Numbered from the stretch's first letter, positions 1 through 11,146 are shown. The stretch is 64,000 nt of DNA from Symsagittifera roscoffensis (GCF_963678635.1 NC_087064.1:1301926-1365925), one strand, 5' to 3'. The notes: a model not told the origin generated them from the sequence alone. Numbers and translations: made by a program.

Positions 1-1546
1 GTTCTTTTTCCTTCTGTGTTTGTTCAAGTGTCTTTCCATTCATTGAAAAACTTCCGTTTCCTTTTAAGTTTACCGTTTTACATTTGCTGATGTTTAATGT
101 CATCTAATTCTGGCTACACCATTTCCATATTCTGGTCGCGTCAATTTGTAGAGTGATCGTGTTGGTAGCAATAACTTTATAATCATCCGCGTATCCGAAA
201 CAACTTGACATGATACACTCTGGGAGATCATTTATAAAAATTATGAAGAACAAAGAACCCAGTACTGAGCCTTGTGGAACTCCACTTTTGACTTCGAGTT
301 CTGAAGAGATCGAGTTTCCAACTTCTGTTCGGTGCTTTCGACCTTTCAGGTAGCTTCCAAGCAGCTCCAAAGCTCCTCCAGTGATGCCATTGTTTTGCAA
401 TTTTTCTATTAATGTTTCATGTCTGACCTTGTCGAACGGCTTTTCGAAGTCGAGGTATAGAGCAGTCAGTGTTGGAGATTCGAAGTGGTCAAATATTTCA
501 CTGAGATATCAGATCATTTGAGTCATTGTGGATTTACATTTGGTGAATCCATGTTGTTCTTTGCAGATATTAAGTCCAATGGCTACGTATAGTTTTTCGA
601 AAATTAATGTTTCAAGAACTTTTGAGAGGCACGCCAAGACGCAATGAGACGATAATTTGAAATGTCTTGTTTGTCTCCGTCTTTAAATATTGGTATAAGG
701 ATACTCAATTTCCATAAGGAAGGGTAGACATGTTTATTACCAATTATGTTGAAGACGAGTGTCAGTGAAGGAGCCAAGTAATTAGCTAAACTTTTAAGAG
801 GTAGCATTCCTAGGCCGTCAGGACCTTTTGCTTTCCCAATACACAAGTTCTCAAGTGTAGTTTGCACTTCCTCTCTTGTAAAGTGGAGTTTATCTACTTT
901 TGATGGTTTGGAGTTATCGGAGGTTCTTTGATAATCCCAATTAGTAAAGACTGATTGAAAGAACTCATTGACGAGTTCGGCTTTTTCTTTATCAGTGACT
1001 GCGCTCTGATCATTTAAGTACATCTCTGAGGAAAGTTGAGATGATTTTTGAATGCTCTTAAAATAATTTTTTATTTGTGAAAATGTTCCATTTTCGAAAA
1101 CTAAGTGTTCAAATTCTTTTTGATCTTCGTTAAACAGTTCACTTACTCTTGATTCAAGTGTTGCCAGCTTAAGGTAGTTATTCGGGGACGGTTTTTTATT
1201 CATCCATTTTCTCATTGTATTCCTCCTTTTTATTGCATTTGATGTTTCGTCGCTGACCCAAGGAGGTAAACTCATTCGGTGTTTTGTCTTTTTGGGTATA
1301 TCTTATGTAGCCAATCATACCATAAATCAACTACAACGTCGGCATTGCTGAAGCAGTAAGGTAAGAAAGGATTTTGCACAGTGTATAATCCGATTTCATT
1401 CCAATTCGCTTTTTCGAACGAAAATATGCTAAAATCTTCTTTTTCAGGCAAGGTTTTTGTCACTTTGAACCAATCATTTAAACTTAGTTTGAGCTGGAAT
1501 GGCTGATGATTGGATTTAAATAGTTTCTTAACGTTATTATCTACAC

Positions 1547-2155
1547 TTAGTTTAGTATTGGTTCTGTATTGTTGACTAGAATGACATCAAGTTGCTTTTT
1601 AGCACCTGTGATCAATTGCTGGTAATTGTGTTCAAACAACTCCTCTAGTACCAGTGCTTCGTCCAAATTTGAGGACTCCATATGATGCCAGTTTTTGTTA
1701 TCAAAATTGATGTCCCCTACAAGCATTTTAAGGTTGGTGACGTGATTCCTACTCAGTTCGTCTAAGCATTCAAGAAGCTCCAGTAGAAAAATGGGCGAAT
1801 GCCTGTATGGATTGCTTTTAGGGGCACTGTAGATACAGCATAAGAGACATCTGTAGTCATTAAATTCAAGCTGAACAAGTACTGTATCAGTGAATTTTGA
1901 GTCAACAGTTAATCGCCGGTGTTGAATACTATTGTGTACTGCAAGAAGCACCCCACCATGCTTTGTTTGGCCATTTACCGTATTACGATCATTTCGATGT
2001 ATGACAAAGTTATTGAGAAAGAGAGCGGTATCGGGTATTTCTGGTACTAACCAGGTTTCCGTCAAGCAGATAATTTTGTAGTGATCGCAATTTGTTATGA
2101 CATTTGAAAAGTTCATGCGTTTAACAAAGTCTACAAAACTCCTTACATTGTACAA
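1547..2155 (-). pseudogene. LINE copy 1 APE-type endonuclease domain of ORF2
   Basis: An open stretch of about 200 codons starting MYNVRSF. The signatures of apurinic-type LINE endonucleases appear in order: CLTETWL (the catalytic glutamate region), KHGGVLLAV, LLCCIYSAP, and GDINFDNKNW (metal-binding aspartate and asparagine). The same blocks occur in the plus-strand LINE. The domain nicks target DNA to prime reverse transcription. Downstream the frame is lost before the reverse transcriptase, so this is a fragment of a dead ORF2. Confidence 0.8.
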
Positions 2156-2159
2156 AATC

Positions 2160-3057
2160 AGGTGGGTACTGTTTTCAAGAAGGTTTGCGGCGAGTCATGA
2201 CGACAATTCTTCGTCTACCCAGTCATTCCCGTCTTTCTTATACAATTTGAGGTTGCGAATTTTGACTTCCTTCCTTAAGATTCCAGCTTCAATCATTTCT
2301 CGGCGTTTCGTAAGTATCAGACGTTCTTGTTTTGCTTCTTCAGCGTTGAGTTCTTTACTTACAAATACTACTTTGTCGTACTCCTTAAGCTTGCTGATGG
2401 ACAGGAGAATCAGTCATCTGTGGAATTTATTTGCAACTGTGAAAACTATTGTCCTTGCTCTTCCCTCTTGATAGGGTCCGATACGTTTTATTTCAGTGAT
2501 CTCACATTCGATTGATAAGAACGTCATCAAATCGGATATCTCTTTCATATCATGCTCATTTCGCTCACGGGCAAGTTTTGAAGTGCTTTCAGGCACACCT
2601 CTTACTCGTATGCCTTCGGGGGTTTCGGCTTCCACGGTTTTCTTTGGTGTTGGATGTTCTGCTCCTATATGAGTTTGTTTTGGAATTGGTTGTTTTACGA
2701 AGTATTCTTTTAACTCGGATATTGATTTTTTGATTTCTGTTACCTCTGTTTGAAGAGATTTCAGTTGTTTATCATCTTTGGGTTGTTGAATTTGATGGTG
2801 GGGTATGATCCGATCTCGCTGTTTTCGGGCCACACAGTCATTGCACAGAAGAAGTGCATTTTTCCCAGCTCTTTTACGCCTAGGAGCGCTGCATCATTTA
2901 GTGCCGTACAGCTTTTTGTCAAATAAAAATTGACTCCACAACTGAAGCAGTGAAAATCAACGTCATCGGCAGATAGTTCAAACTTAAAAGTTTTACAAAA
3001 ATTTTGGCCCTCTTTTGCTGCATCTGTTGCAGATTTACGCCTTGTTTTATGAGACAT
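2160..3057 (-). pseudogene. LINE copy 1 ORF1 protein (zinc finger, coiled coil, RNA-binding-like region)
   Basis: The reading starts at MSHKTRRKS (3057). A cysteine-rich segment follows (HCFSCGVNF, then a later cysteine, then CNDC), which needs one frame change near 2850. It resembles the PHD-like finger known in ORF1 of CR1-group elements. After it come a heptad-like charged stretch (LKSLQTEVTEIKKSISELKE), the motif IRVRGVPES, and a basic C-terminal part with VFVSKELNAEEAKQE. The matching segments in the plus-strand LINE are IRIRGIPEL and VFVSRELSVDEAKLE, so this order is that of the family. The protein probably binds element RNA, inferred from ORF1 proteins of the group. At least two frame breaks make this copy non-functional. 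Confidence 0.65.
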
Positions 3058-3092
3058 GGCTAATTATTTACTTTGAAAAAATCTGTAACTCC

Positions 3093-3184
3093 CTGACATG
3101 AGCGGTCACTAGATTTTTTACCACAAACTCTTTAAATATCCTGTAACTCAAAATCTGAAACTCACTGACAAGAGCGGTCACTAG
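3093..3184 (-). repeat. Two 72 bp-spaced monomers in LINE copy 1 leader
   Basis: The block CTGACAWGAGCGGTCACTAG occurs at 3093-3112 and 3165-3184 with similar sequence around it, giving a period of 72 bases. It lies directly upstream of the ORF1 start at 3057 on the minus strand. Tandem 5' monomers are known in several LINE families, where they carry promoter activity; that role is inferred here. Confidence 0.55.
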
Positions 3185-3205
3185 AGTTTAAGCCATAAAA
3201 TATTA

Positions 3206-3345
3206 TTATGAAATGTATGATTTCCAAACTTGGTACGCATAAAATTACACATTATTTTTAAGCCCGTTTAGTTTAAGCGCTTGAAAAAAAACTTGACAAA
3301 CATCGAGCTGATGAAACTATAACTTAAAGGATGACTTTGAAATGA
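3206..3345 (+). repeat. 2.54 kb unit 0, left fragment (before LINE copy 2)
   Basis: These 140 bases match 14181-14320, 17956-18095, 20489-20625 and 23026-23162, beginning AAATGTATGATTTCC. They are the part of a repeat unit left between two LINEs: copy 1 ends at about 3205 and copy 2 begins at about 3346. The remainder of the unit resumes at 8238. Confidence 0.85.
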
Positions 3346-3847
3346 AGACCACTTTGAAATCAAAAACCAAGGTACCGATAAACGCAACGCCGAAACAAGA
3401 AAATCAAAACGGAATCCGCATCCGCGGCATCCCTGAACTAAACGACAAAGATCAAAGAAAAAGACAAGAAAATGACCTCCAACAAGTAAAGGAAATCTTG
3501 GAGCAAATGCAAATTGTGCCAGAGATAGTTGATTTGTTCCGGATGGGTCAACGACAGGAAGGCAAGGACCGAACCATACTGGTAAAAGTCCCAATTTGGC
3601 AGAAACGACTAATACTATCATCCGCTTGCCGCCTAAAAACATATGACAAACCTTGTTTGTCAGCCGCGAGCTATCAGTGGATGAAGCAAAACTCGAAAAT
3701 CAAGCACTGCAAAAACGGCGGGAGCTCATAAACGAAAACATCGATAAACAAAACCTGCGCATCCGCGATGGAAAACTCTACCAGAAAATAGAAAACAGAT
3801 GGACAGCAGTTGCAACCGAAAAAACGGAGAACTCAAAATCCAATTGA
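3342..3847 (+). pseudogene. LINE copy 2 ORF1 remnant
   Basis: Two overlapping frames (3342-3655 and 3653-3847) together read as the C-terminal half of the family's ORF1 protein: IRIRGIPELN, a charged helical stretch, FRMGQRQEGKDRT, a frameshift near 3654, then VFVSRELSVDEAKLE and LRIRDGKLYQK. The ATG at 3342 belongs to the flanking repeat, so it is not the native start. The zinc-finger part seen in copy 1 is missing because of the 5' truncation. Confidence 0.7.
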
Positions 3848-3862
3848 CTAGAACTCTTTCCT

Positions 3863-5672
3863 AGCCTACTCATCTACAACGTCCGAAGCATACTCGACTA
3901 CAATCGAAGATCAAACTTCGCAAATGCGATAAACACAAGCTGTCAATACCAACTACTTTGCCTAACCGAAACATGGTTAACCAACGACATAACAGACAAC
4001 TCCATTTTCTTGCCTCAATTTGAACTCTATCGATCTGAAAGAACTTCAAAAGCCGGTCTATCAAAACACGGAGGAGTTCTAATTGGCATCAACGCCAACA
4101 TACCACATAACCGCATTGATACAGGCATGCAAGACTGCGTAATGGTTCAACTCAAGATATCTGTATTAATACTTGTCTGCTGTATATATTGTTCCCCTGT
4201 GTATAGCCCATACCGATGGTCACTAGATCAACTTAGCTCATTGCTGAACTTAATAAAAGCAACACAACGCGAGCAAGGCATACAAAATCTTGTCATTGTT
4301 GGAGATATCAACTTCTCGTGTACAAATTGGAAATCACTCTCATCAAAATGCGAGTACGAACAAAGCATCCTAGACAACTTCCAGGAATTAAACCTGGAAC
4401 AATTCATCATAACCGATACTGGAAAGAGCCTGGATATCCTGCTCTGCAACAATCCTGATATCATACTAGACGTATACATGGACAATCGGCTCAAAAACGA
4501 CTTCACCTCAGATCAACCACCTTACGGCTCAAAGTTACATATGAATCACAAACTAAATCAGGAAAGGGTCCCTCTACCCTCCCAAAAGTACGACTTTTCA
4601 GGCTTTGCCTTCAAAAAAGCCAACTGGAACGAAATAAACGAATATGTGCGAGAGCACCACTTCAACCCATACTGCTACAGCAACGTTGATCTCCTGGTAG
4701 ATCAGTGGTATAATTGGATCTACGGTATTATAATCAAACACATACCCCGAACAACCCAACATAGGAAACATCTAGCGCCCTGGATTTCTCCCACGAGCTC
4801 AAACCTCATGAAAAAAGTAGAAACTCTCAGACGCCAAAGTAAAACAAATACCCTAAAGATCCAGCAATTACAAACTGAATTGTCCTTATCGCTCTCAGCA
4901 GACCAATGCAATCTTGAAACAGAAATTGTCATGTCTGGAATCTTCTCAAACGTCCAAAAATACCTCAAAACTATCATGAAAACAAGCTCAATCCCAACTG
5001 AAGTATTTCTTGACGATAGGTCAGCTAATACCGATATCGAAGAAGCCGAATTATTTAATCAGTACTTCCAATCCGTTTTCAGTAAGAATCACCACGATTA
5101 TACTCTCACAGAGGGACAGCCTAAGCTGTCGATGATTCATTTCTCAGAACTAGAAATACAACTCGTTCTCCAATCGCTGGACGAAAGCAAGGCCAAAGGA
5201 CTTGACCGTATGGGGAACAACCTGCTGAAAAAATTATCAGACTCCCTACCAAAGTCACTGCATCTCATATTCAACACAATTGCAAACAAATGCTACTTCC
5301 CATCATTCTGGAAAACAAGCGAAATAATCCCCATATTTAAAGAAGGGAACAAACAAATGGTAGATAATTACAGGCCGATCAGCCTCCTCGTAGCAGTATC
5401 CAAAGTCCTCGAGAAACTTATTTTCGACAAAATGTACCCAATCTTATCCACCGCATTGTTCCAATCTCAACACGGTTTTCGGCAAAGACGCTCATCTATA
5501 ACAAACCTAATCGAATACCTGCACAAAATGTTTGTGAACTTTGACAATAGCAACTGCCACTTCCTAGCGTCATTTTACCTCGACTTCCAGAAGGCTTTCG
5601 ACAAAGTAAACACAATATAACGATCGAAAAACTCAGCAGAGCTGGAATAAAAGGCCCAATATTGAATCTAAT
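3863..5672 (+). pseudogene. LINE copy 2 ORF2 part 1: endonuclease and N-terminal reverse transcriptase
   Basis: From IYNVRSI at 3863 the frame reads through the endonuclease (GDINFSCTNW near 4302) after one break before 4010, then a long open frame to 5620. The linker contains FKKANWNEI, as in copy 1 (FEKANWNEI). The reverse transcriptase fingers show NYRPISLL and QHGFRQRRSS, and motif A is FYLDFQKAFDKV. A small frameshift near 5613 precedes ITIEKLSRAGIKGPILNLIN, which is then cut by the nested LINE at 5673. The frame is among the longest in the window, so this copy is younger than its neighbours. Confidence 0.85.
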
Positions 5673-5673
5673 C

Positions 5674-5725
<52 letters not shown>
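5673..5725 (+). repeat. (CAA)n microsatellite, the 3' tail of the nested LINE
   Basis: About 18 perfect CAA units, TTG on the minus strand. They lie at the exact 3' end of the minus-strand LINE and at the break in the host LINE reading frame. They are therefore best read as the simple-repeat tail of the nested element, as is usual for CR1/L2-like LINEs. Confidence 0.85.
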
Positions 5726-7136
5726 GTAAGACTTAAATTCCTTAAATGAAGGTATAAAGAAATGTAATAACAAAATCAAGACGTACAAGTAGAACAATTA
5801 CATTTAATAAACCAGGAGCACGAGTTCTGCATTGAGTATTCATTTGCTGTGATATTGAATAGAAATGTTTTAATGTTTCTCCTGAAGGTAGCGGGACTAT
5901 CATAAATGTCGATTCCAAGACTAGGATGCGCGAGAAAATGATTCGCAAGTTTCACCACACGATTAAAGAAGGACTCCCCAGTTCGTCGTTTCCTATTGCG
6001 TCGGATCTCAAACATAACTGTATCGGAGTATCGGTGACCGGTCATTTCCGGTGCATAAGAGACAAAGTGGAACAAATCAAAATCTAATTTGTCGTTGAGA
6101 AGTTTGTTGAAAAGGGTGAGATCATTGAGTTGGTGGATGAGAGAAATAGGCAACATATTTGTCACACGGAGTAGAATGTTGTAAGGAGCTGTGTAGTTGC
6201 GTGTACTCCATCTGAGCGCTCTACATTGTAGCGCTTCTAGCTTGCGGATACTGGTAAGACCTGGGAACCAGATTTGAGAAGAATAAAGAATAACTGAGAG
6301 AACACATGACTTATAGAGTTTGGTAGTGGTGGGGCAGGTAACTGGGATGTTTTTTTTTCAACATGAGCAAACTCCTGCTGGCTGAAGATAACTTTTTTTC
6401 AATATGCGGTCTCCACGACAGGTCATCGGCCACCCATACACCAATGTCTTTGATGCAGGAGATGGTCGATATCTCATGATTTCCAATTGTGAGTTGATAT
6501 GTGTCGTCAGTTTTTCCGAATAACATCGTTTTACACTTGTCAGGGTGAAAAGTCATTGAGTTCTCGATAGACCAAGCGAGGAAATTATCAATATCGTGTT
6601 GTAGATTCTTTGCTATGGGTGATTCTGTCGAAATCATTTTGCTATCATCGGCAAACAGAAAACAGTCGGAGTATTTACAGTAGTCTGGGAAGTCATTAAT
6701 GAATATAATGAATAACAACGGACCTAGGACGCTCCCTTGAGGAACACCACTAGTAACCGAAGCAATGTAAGAGAGAACCCCGTTAATGTTCACACATTGA
6801 GTTCTGTTAGCGAGGTAACTCCGGATGAGTTCAATGAAACTTGGGTCGAGGCCCATTTTTTTCAGTTTGTGCAATAAAACGACATGAGGCACTTTGTCGA
6901 ATGCTTTTTGAAAATCGAAGTATACCGCGGAGGGCTTCTTATTGTTCTCAAGTTGATTGTAGATATTGTCAAGATTGTCAAGAGTAGTTGAGTAACCGTA
7001 GATCGATGTTTTCGGAAGCCGTGTTGTTGCTTGGCCAACTGCGACTTTATTCTAGGATAAAGAAAGTTGAAAATTAGTCGCTCCAGAATGAGAGAGAGCC
7101 GAGGTAGAATGCTAATGGGGCGATAATTAGAAATAA
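5726..7136 (-). mobile_element. Nested LINE (second family), 5' truncated, minus strand
   Basis: Read from 7136 down to 5726. It opens at [10 protein letters not shown], so only reverse transcriptase and C-terminus are present. Blocks: QHGFRKHRST, a frameshift near 6960, YFDFQKAFDKVPHV, an open stretch 6892-6311 with GVPQGSVLGPLLF and catalytic FADD (CFLFADDSKM), a break at 6310-6166, then 6165-5776 ending in CSWFIKCNCSTC. Protein identity to the other two LINEs is low outside motifs, so it is a different family. It interrupts LINE copy 2 between LNLIN and SYLTGR, which makes it the youngest of the three insertions. Confidence 0.88.
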
Positions 7137-8151
7137 GTTACCTGACCGGTCGAACCCAAACAGTACGCATCGGCAGCTCGGTCTCAAGCCAACTACCAAT
7201 TTATAGTGGAGTGCCGCAAGGATCTATTCTAGGGCCACTCCTTTTCTTAGTATACATCAACGACTTGCCAAAATGTGTCAAGTCATCGTGCTACGGCTAT
7301 GCGGATGACTATAAAATTATGCGCACCGACCCGACTACCCTGCACATTGATATTAGAAAAGTCTGGAAATGCGCCTCAATGTGACCAAGAGCAAAACACT
7401 AGTAATTAAGGGCGAGTGCAACCTAAGTATATTCTCGTACAAATTCGAACAGCCTAACGAACTGAAAGATCTTGGAATGATAATGTCAAAAAATCTTAAC
7501 TGGACTTCTCATGCAAACAATCGTGCGAGCAAAGCACTGAAGGCCCTATACTGCATCAAAAGAAACTTATCACCTGCCACAACCATGAACAACAGGAAAA
7601 ATGCATATAAAAGCTATGTAGTACCTATCGTTAGCTATGCATCATCAGTCTGGAAACCCTCAAAGCAAGATCTTGCCACCTTAGAAAAAGTGCAACAGAG
7701 AGCAACGAAATGGATACTTGGAAATAAACAAATTCCTTATAAATCGAGGTTAACCACTCTTCAAATTCTTCCCTTGTCTCTTTACCAAGAGATGCATGTA
7801 CTACTTTTGTTCGCGAACATTCTAAGAGGAAAGAACGACCTGGAATGGTGGCGATTTATAGAAATCACTGAATCAAATCGACCGAAAACAACAAGACGTT
7901 TCAACGCGAAGAACTTTCGACTTTATAAATGCGAATCTGATTTCTGGCAACGCGCCTGCAGCCTGACAAACATATTTCACGATCACCGGAAATATGAAGT
8001 CCTATTAAGTGACTCGCTTAAACCAAAAATATCAAGAGTGTACTGGCAATTCTACGAGAAAATCTACAATGAAGTCGATACCTGCACCTGGAGAATGCAC
8101 TGCGGATGCACAAGATGCTTAAACTTCAAAAAACTAAACTCATTAAACTAA
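7137..8151 (+). pseudogene. LINE copy 2 ORF2 part 2: catalytic reverse transcriptase and C-terminus
   Basis: After the nested element the protein continues as [27 protein letters not shown], then GYADDYKIM with the catalytic YADD near 7300. A frame change at about 7370 leads into a 260-codon open frame ending at 8151 with a thumb-like region (KDLGMIMSKNLNWTSH, YVVPIVSYASSVW, LEKVQQRATKWI). The last residues carry CTWRMHCGCTRC, a compact cysteine cluster. The nested LINE ends with the same spacing (see findings). No RNase H domain is visible. Confidence 0.85.
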
Positions 8152-8237
8152 AATATGATTGATCTCATAAACTTGATTCGGGAGCTAACTCCCATGGATG
8201 TATCCTAAATTCTGTTTTATTATGATTATTATTATAC

Positions 8238-9741
8238 AAAACCAGGGCTGGTAAAAGAAAAAATACAGGATGACTATCAATTATAGCGAAAATTTTCCAC
8301 TAGAAGAAGAAAAGTCAAGCAGAGGAGTCCTGTGAACAAAAACTTTACCGAAAAAAAATTTACTCGGTTACACTACCCTTGATAATTGCAAGACTGACCG
8401 AGGGAAAATTATTGGCAAGTGCCGCCAAGCCGCAACAGGCCAAAACTAAACATTAACGATAGGAAAAAAAACCCGGAGCCTGGGTATTTTGGTGAGAGTG
8501 CATCTACAGCTGATGAGTGTCAAAATAAAACTAAAGAGCTGATCCATAAATGCGGGAGCCTACTGATCAGAAAAAAAATAAACAAAAATGAACACAGGCG
8601 AAACAGAACTTCACAACAATTGCGATGCAGGAAAAATCAAGACATAATGAAAAACATTAGAAAAACTGAAAAAAGTGCATCGCAAGCTTTTAAAGCACAT
8701 TGTTTAAATTATATATAAACAAGGATAGCTGGTTGCTGAGATAATGTGAAGAATTAGAAATTTGCGTAACGCAAGCTTTTTTTTCAAATAAGCACAATAA
8801 TTTCTATTTAGAAAAGGAAAGCCGTTTGCTGAGCACTATTTTCTAAAGTTTTACAGAAATAGGACCAAAAAACGCTCGTTTTTTTTTCGTGGTGTGAAGA
8901 AAGGGTCTGAAGAAAACCTAGAAATTAGGAATATTTGACCGTCAGAGTAAAATAGGCAGACCGGGCAAAGGTTTCGGTAAAAAAAAAACAAGATTAGTTA
9001 AAAAATGATAGCACGATTTTTTTTAAAGAAACTTTGAAAATTCTATTCCGAATATGGCACTAAAACAACATCGGAAACTAGACAAAACTCAAAAACTTCA
9101 ACTCGTTTTCTCTTGACACCGGGACAACTTTTTGAAAAGTTAAAAAAAATCAAATTAATCAAAATTCGTTAACACAATTTTGAAGATTGAATGTATTTCA
9201 ATTTAATTGCTCAATTATAGAGGTCAAATGTGATTGGCTAATTTTCAAACATGAGGGTTTAGAAATTTTTTAAATCAAAATCTCTTCAATTTTTAATAGT
9301 AAATTTGCGTAAACACCAAAAAACTAAGAGCTCAAAAATCCAACTGCCTGTCCTCAAGTATGTAAATGTGAAGGTGGATGCCTACAGCTGATTTTGCATT
9401 CTTATATTCTTCAATTTTCGTGATCAAATGATGAACAGTTGGTCTTATATAGGTGGATGTACAAGTGACATTCGACCAGAATGGCGCCAAAATGCATGAC
9501 AACATCGAAATTTTATTGGATCATCCGAGTGGGAAAATTGGCAGTTTCGATGGATTGACAGTGCTAATAGTGCAATTTGACGAAATAGAAGAGTTTAATT
9601 TGAAGTGACGAATCAGTTTTTAAAAATTTGTTTGAAAATGAAGACACCTCACGACCGTGAAACTTCGCGAACACTGAAAACCACCAAAATCAGAAGAAAT
9701 CGATTTTTGCTAGAAGATAACACAAAAACTTTCTCGATAGT
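8238..9741 (+). repeat. 2.54 kb unit 0, right part (after LINE copy 2)
   Basis: This continues the unit from ATACAAAACCAGGGCTGG to CTCGATAGTG. It aligns along its length with the other units, for example GGGTATTTTGGTGAGAG at 8484 and the ATTCGACCAGAATGGCGCC block near 9471. Apparent short reading frames (8419-8718, 9605-9820) are not preserved in the other units, so I call it non-coding. Confidence 0.85.
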
Positions 9742-10165
9742 GAAGAAAAGACGTGAGAACTGTATTGAAATTACAATCGAGACTGTCCAAACTGTAACGA
9801 TTGTAGCTGTAAAATTGTAACCGAGTAATTCCCGAGAATCGGGCAGGGTATTGGGAGCATTTTACCACCCTTCCAGAAGGACGACAGGACCGCTTTTTGT
9901 CCGGTTTCCAGATTCCAGAAGGGTCTCGTGGAGAAAACTGAAACTACATTTTAGCAAACTTTAGCTTCAGGATATGTCCTGAATTGAATTAACTAAAACT
10001 AAAACTCGTTTTCAGATAATGAGAAGCTAGGAGTTGAGGGGAAGGGTTGATCCATCTCCGGTGGATATGATGGTTTTTATCTACTGAACAAAAACAATCG
10101 TAATATAATGAATAGTAGTAGCCCTGATTTTAGGAGTGACCTCGTGGTCTGGGGATACTGAAACC

Positions 10166-10382
10166 CAGCCATGAGCTCACCATTTTGCATGTAACTAAGT
10201 TAATCTGCGCGCTCTGACCGATAGCCCTAAAACTGTAATGATTTTTTCAATCCGATGTAAAAAGACCACACATGGAACTGGCTTTGGTATAGACGGTTAA
10301 AAGCATATGAAGCGGTGTTAAGACGCTATCCAGTCGTTTTGTAATCTATCTTTATTTTACGTCGATATGTACTTCCGGGTGA
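10166..10382 (+). repeat. Direct repeat flanking the Penelope-like remnant, left copy
   Basis: This block (GCCATGAGCTCACC through GTCGATATGTACTTCCGGG) reappears at 11147-11413 with about 80 per cent similarity by eye, in the same orientation. The two copies bracket the reverse transcriptase remnant at 10440-11142. This resembles the direct terminal repeats that Penelope-like elements often carry. Confidence 0.65.
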
Positions 10383-10439
10383 TTGTAACAACATCCATTA
10401 TAAAACAGTTCGTAAACCACCCTTCATTCGAGGTAATTA

Positions 10440-11142
10440 GAAAAAGCTGACTTCAGCGATGGTAAGCATGTTATACTTTTTTTGTTGTACAACCTATTTT
10501 AACGTTAGTTAAGATTCGTAACTTGTTCGCAAAATAAGAGCATTGGTTACTTCTATCTTGCTTCATCACCAATGGGAGCCTTACATCCTTTCGTGATTGA
10601 GTTGAAGAACTCCTCTCAGTGTCCAGGGTCTTGACGTTATTCTCAATGATTTTCCAAACTTCTGCCATATTTGCGGATCAGAGTTCACAGTAATATTTCG
10701 TCACCCATTGCGCCCTTATGGTGTGTGTCCATAGCCACATCAGATGTATTCCTAATCACTCGAGGTGCAGTCCCTTGGATAACATGCTTGTACTGAGTTG
10801 GAGTGCAGCAACTATAATTCAATATAGTCTCAAAATCTGTTGATTTTTTTATCAACTGCAGGTTACCTCCTTATCCTGCTAATTATTTTTTTTTCAAATA
10901 CAGGAAGGGCAAAGTCTCCCATGAATTTGTTTCTTCTAGAGTGAACTGAAGATTCCAATGACTAGAATTTGCGGCATCCAGAACACGATTTGGCTCAGTT
11001 TAACTGTTCTAACAATGTCATCCACTTACCTGAGGAACACTTTCATCTGCGGAGTATCCTTGTTTTTGGTCATAGTGCGGCAGCAGTTTTCATGTGTATA
11101 CATTGATGTGTCTACATCACGGATATCTTCTCGCATTTAAGA
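10440..11142 (-). pseudogene. Penelope-like reverse transcriptase remnant, truncated
   Basis: On the minus strand, from 11142 down, the reading includes VFLR, a stop, VDDIVRTVK (11043-11003), then further down MAEVWKIIENNVKTLDTE (from 10668) and ANKLRILTNVKI with TTKKV. This is the C-terminal part of a reverse transcriptase: YVDD-type catalytic motif, then the thumb-like helix. It matches the longer copy at 25377-27480, whose upstream motifs suggest a Penelope-like element. The tyrosine codon before VDD is replaced by TAA, and several other stops occur. It is dead. Confidence 0.6.
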
Positions 11143-11146
11143 GCCC

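Larger units (their letters stand above)
1..3205 (-). mobile_element. LINE copy 1 (CR1/L2-like), 3' end outside window, decayed
   Basis: Non-LTR retrotransposon read from 3205 down to 1. In order: a 5' leader with two related monomers; ORF1 from about 3057 to 2160; an endonuclease region at about 2155-1547; and the reverse transcriptase from about 1463 to the left edge. The reverse transcriptase shows KAKGPDG near 826, GVPQGSVLG near 275 and the catalytic YADD within FGYADDYK near 200. Frameshifts and stops break ORF2 near 1270, 650 and 500. The C-terminal part lies left of the window. Its closest relative here is the plus-strand LINE at 3346-8237, which shares the same domain order and sequence. 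I place it in the CR1/L2 part of the LINE tree from the APE endonuclease, the ORF1 type and the relative's microsatellite-like 3' end; the exact clade is uncertain. Confidence 0.85.
3346..8237 (+). mobile_element. LINE copy 2 (CR1/L2-like), 5' truncated and split by a nested LINE
   Basis: The element occupies 3346-5672 and about 7137-8237. It starts inside ORF1, so it is 5' truncated. ORF2 has endonuclease blocks from 3863 (IYNVRSI, CLTETWL, KHGGVLIGI, GDINFSCTNW), then reverse transcriptase (KAKGLD, NYRPISLL, FYLDFQKAFDKV near 5600), and resumes after the nested insertion with [19 protein letters not shown] and YADD (near 7300). The tail is ATT-rich (8212-8235). The flanks are defined precisely: other units of the surrounding tandem repeat read ATGAAGAC directly joined to AATTATACAAAACC (for example at 14315), and this element sits in that joint. 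Confidence 0.88.
9742..11142 (+). repeat. Array 3' flank, first copy
   Basis: Beyond CTCGATAGTG the sequence differs from internal units but matches 24674-26232, ending at CTCGCATTTAAG. It holds a block starting at about 10135 (GACCTCGTGGTCTGG) and a minus-strand retroelement remnant from 10440. The two flank copies are separated by the tandem array, so array and flank were duplicated together. Confidence 0.8.
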
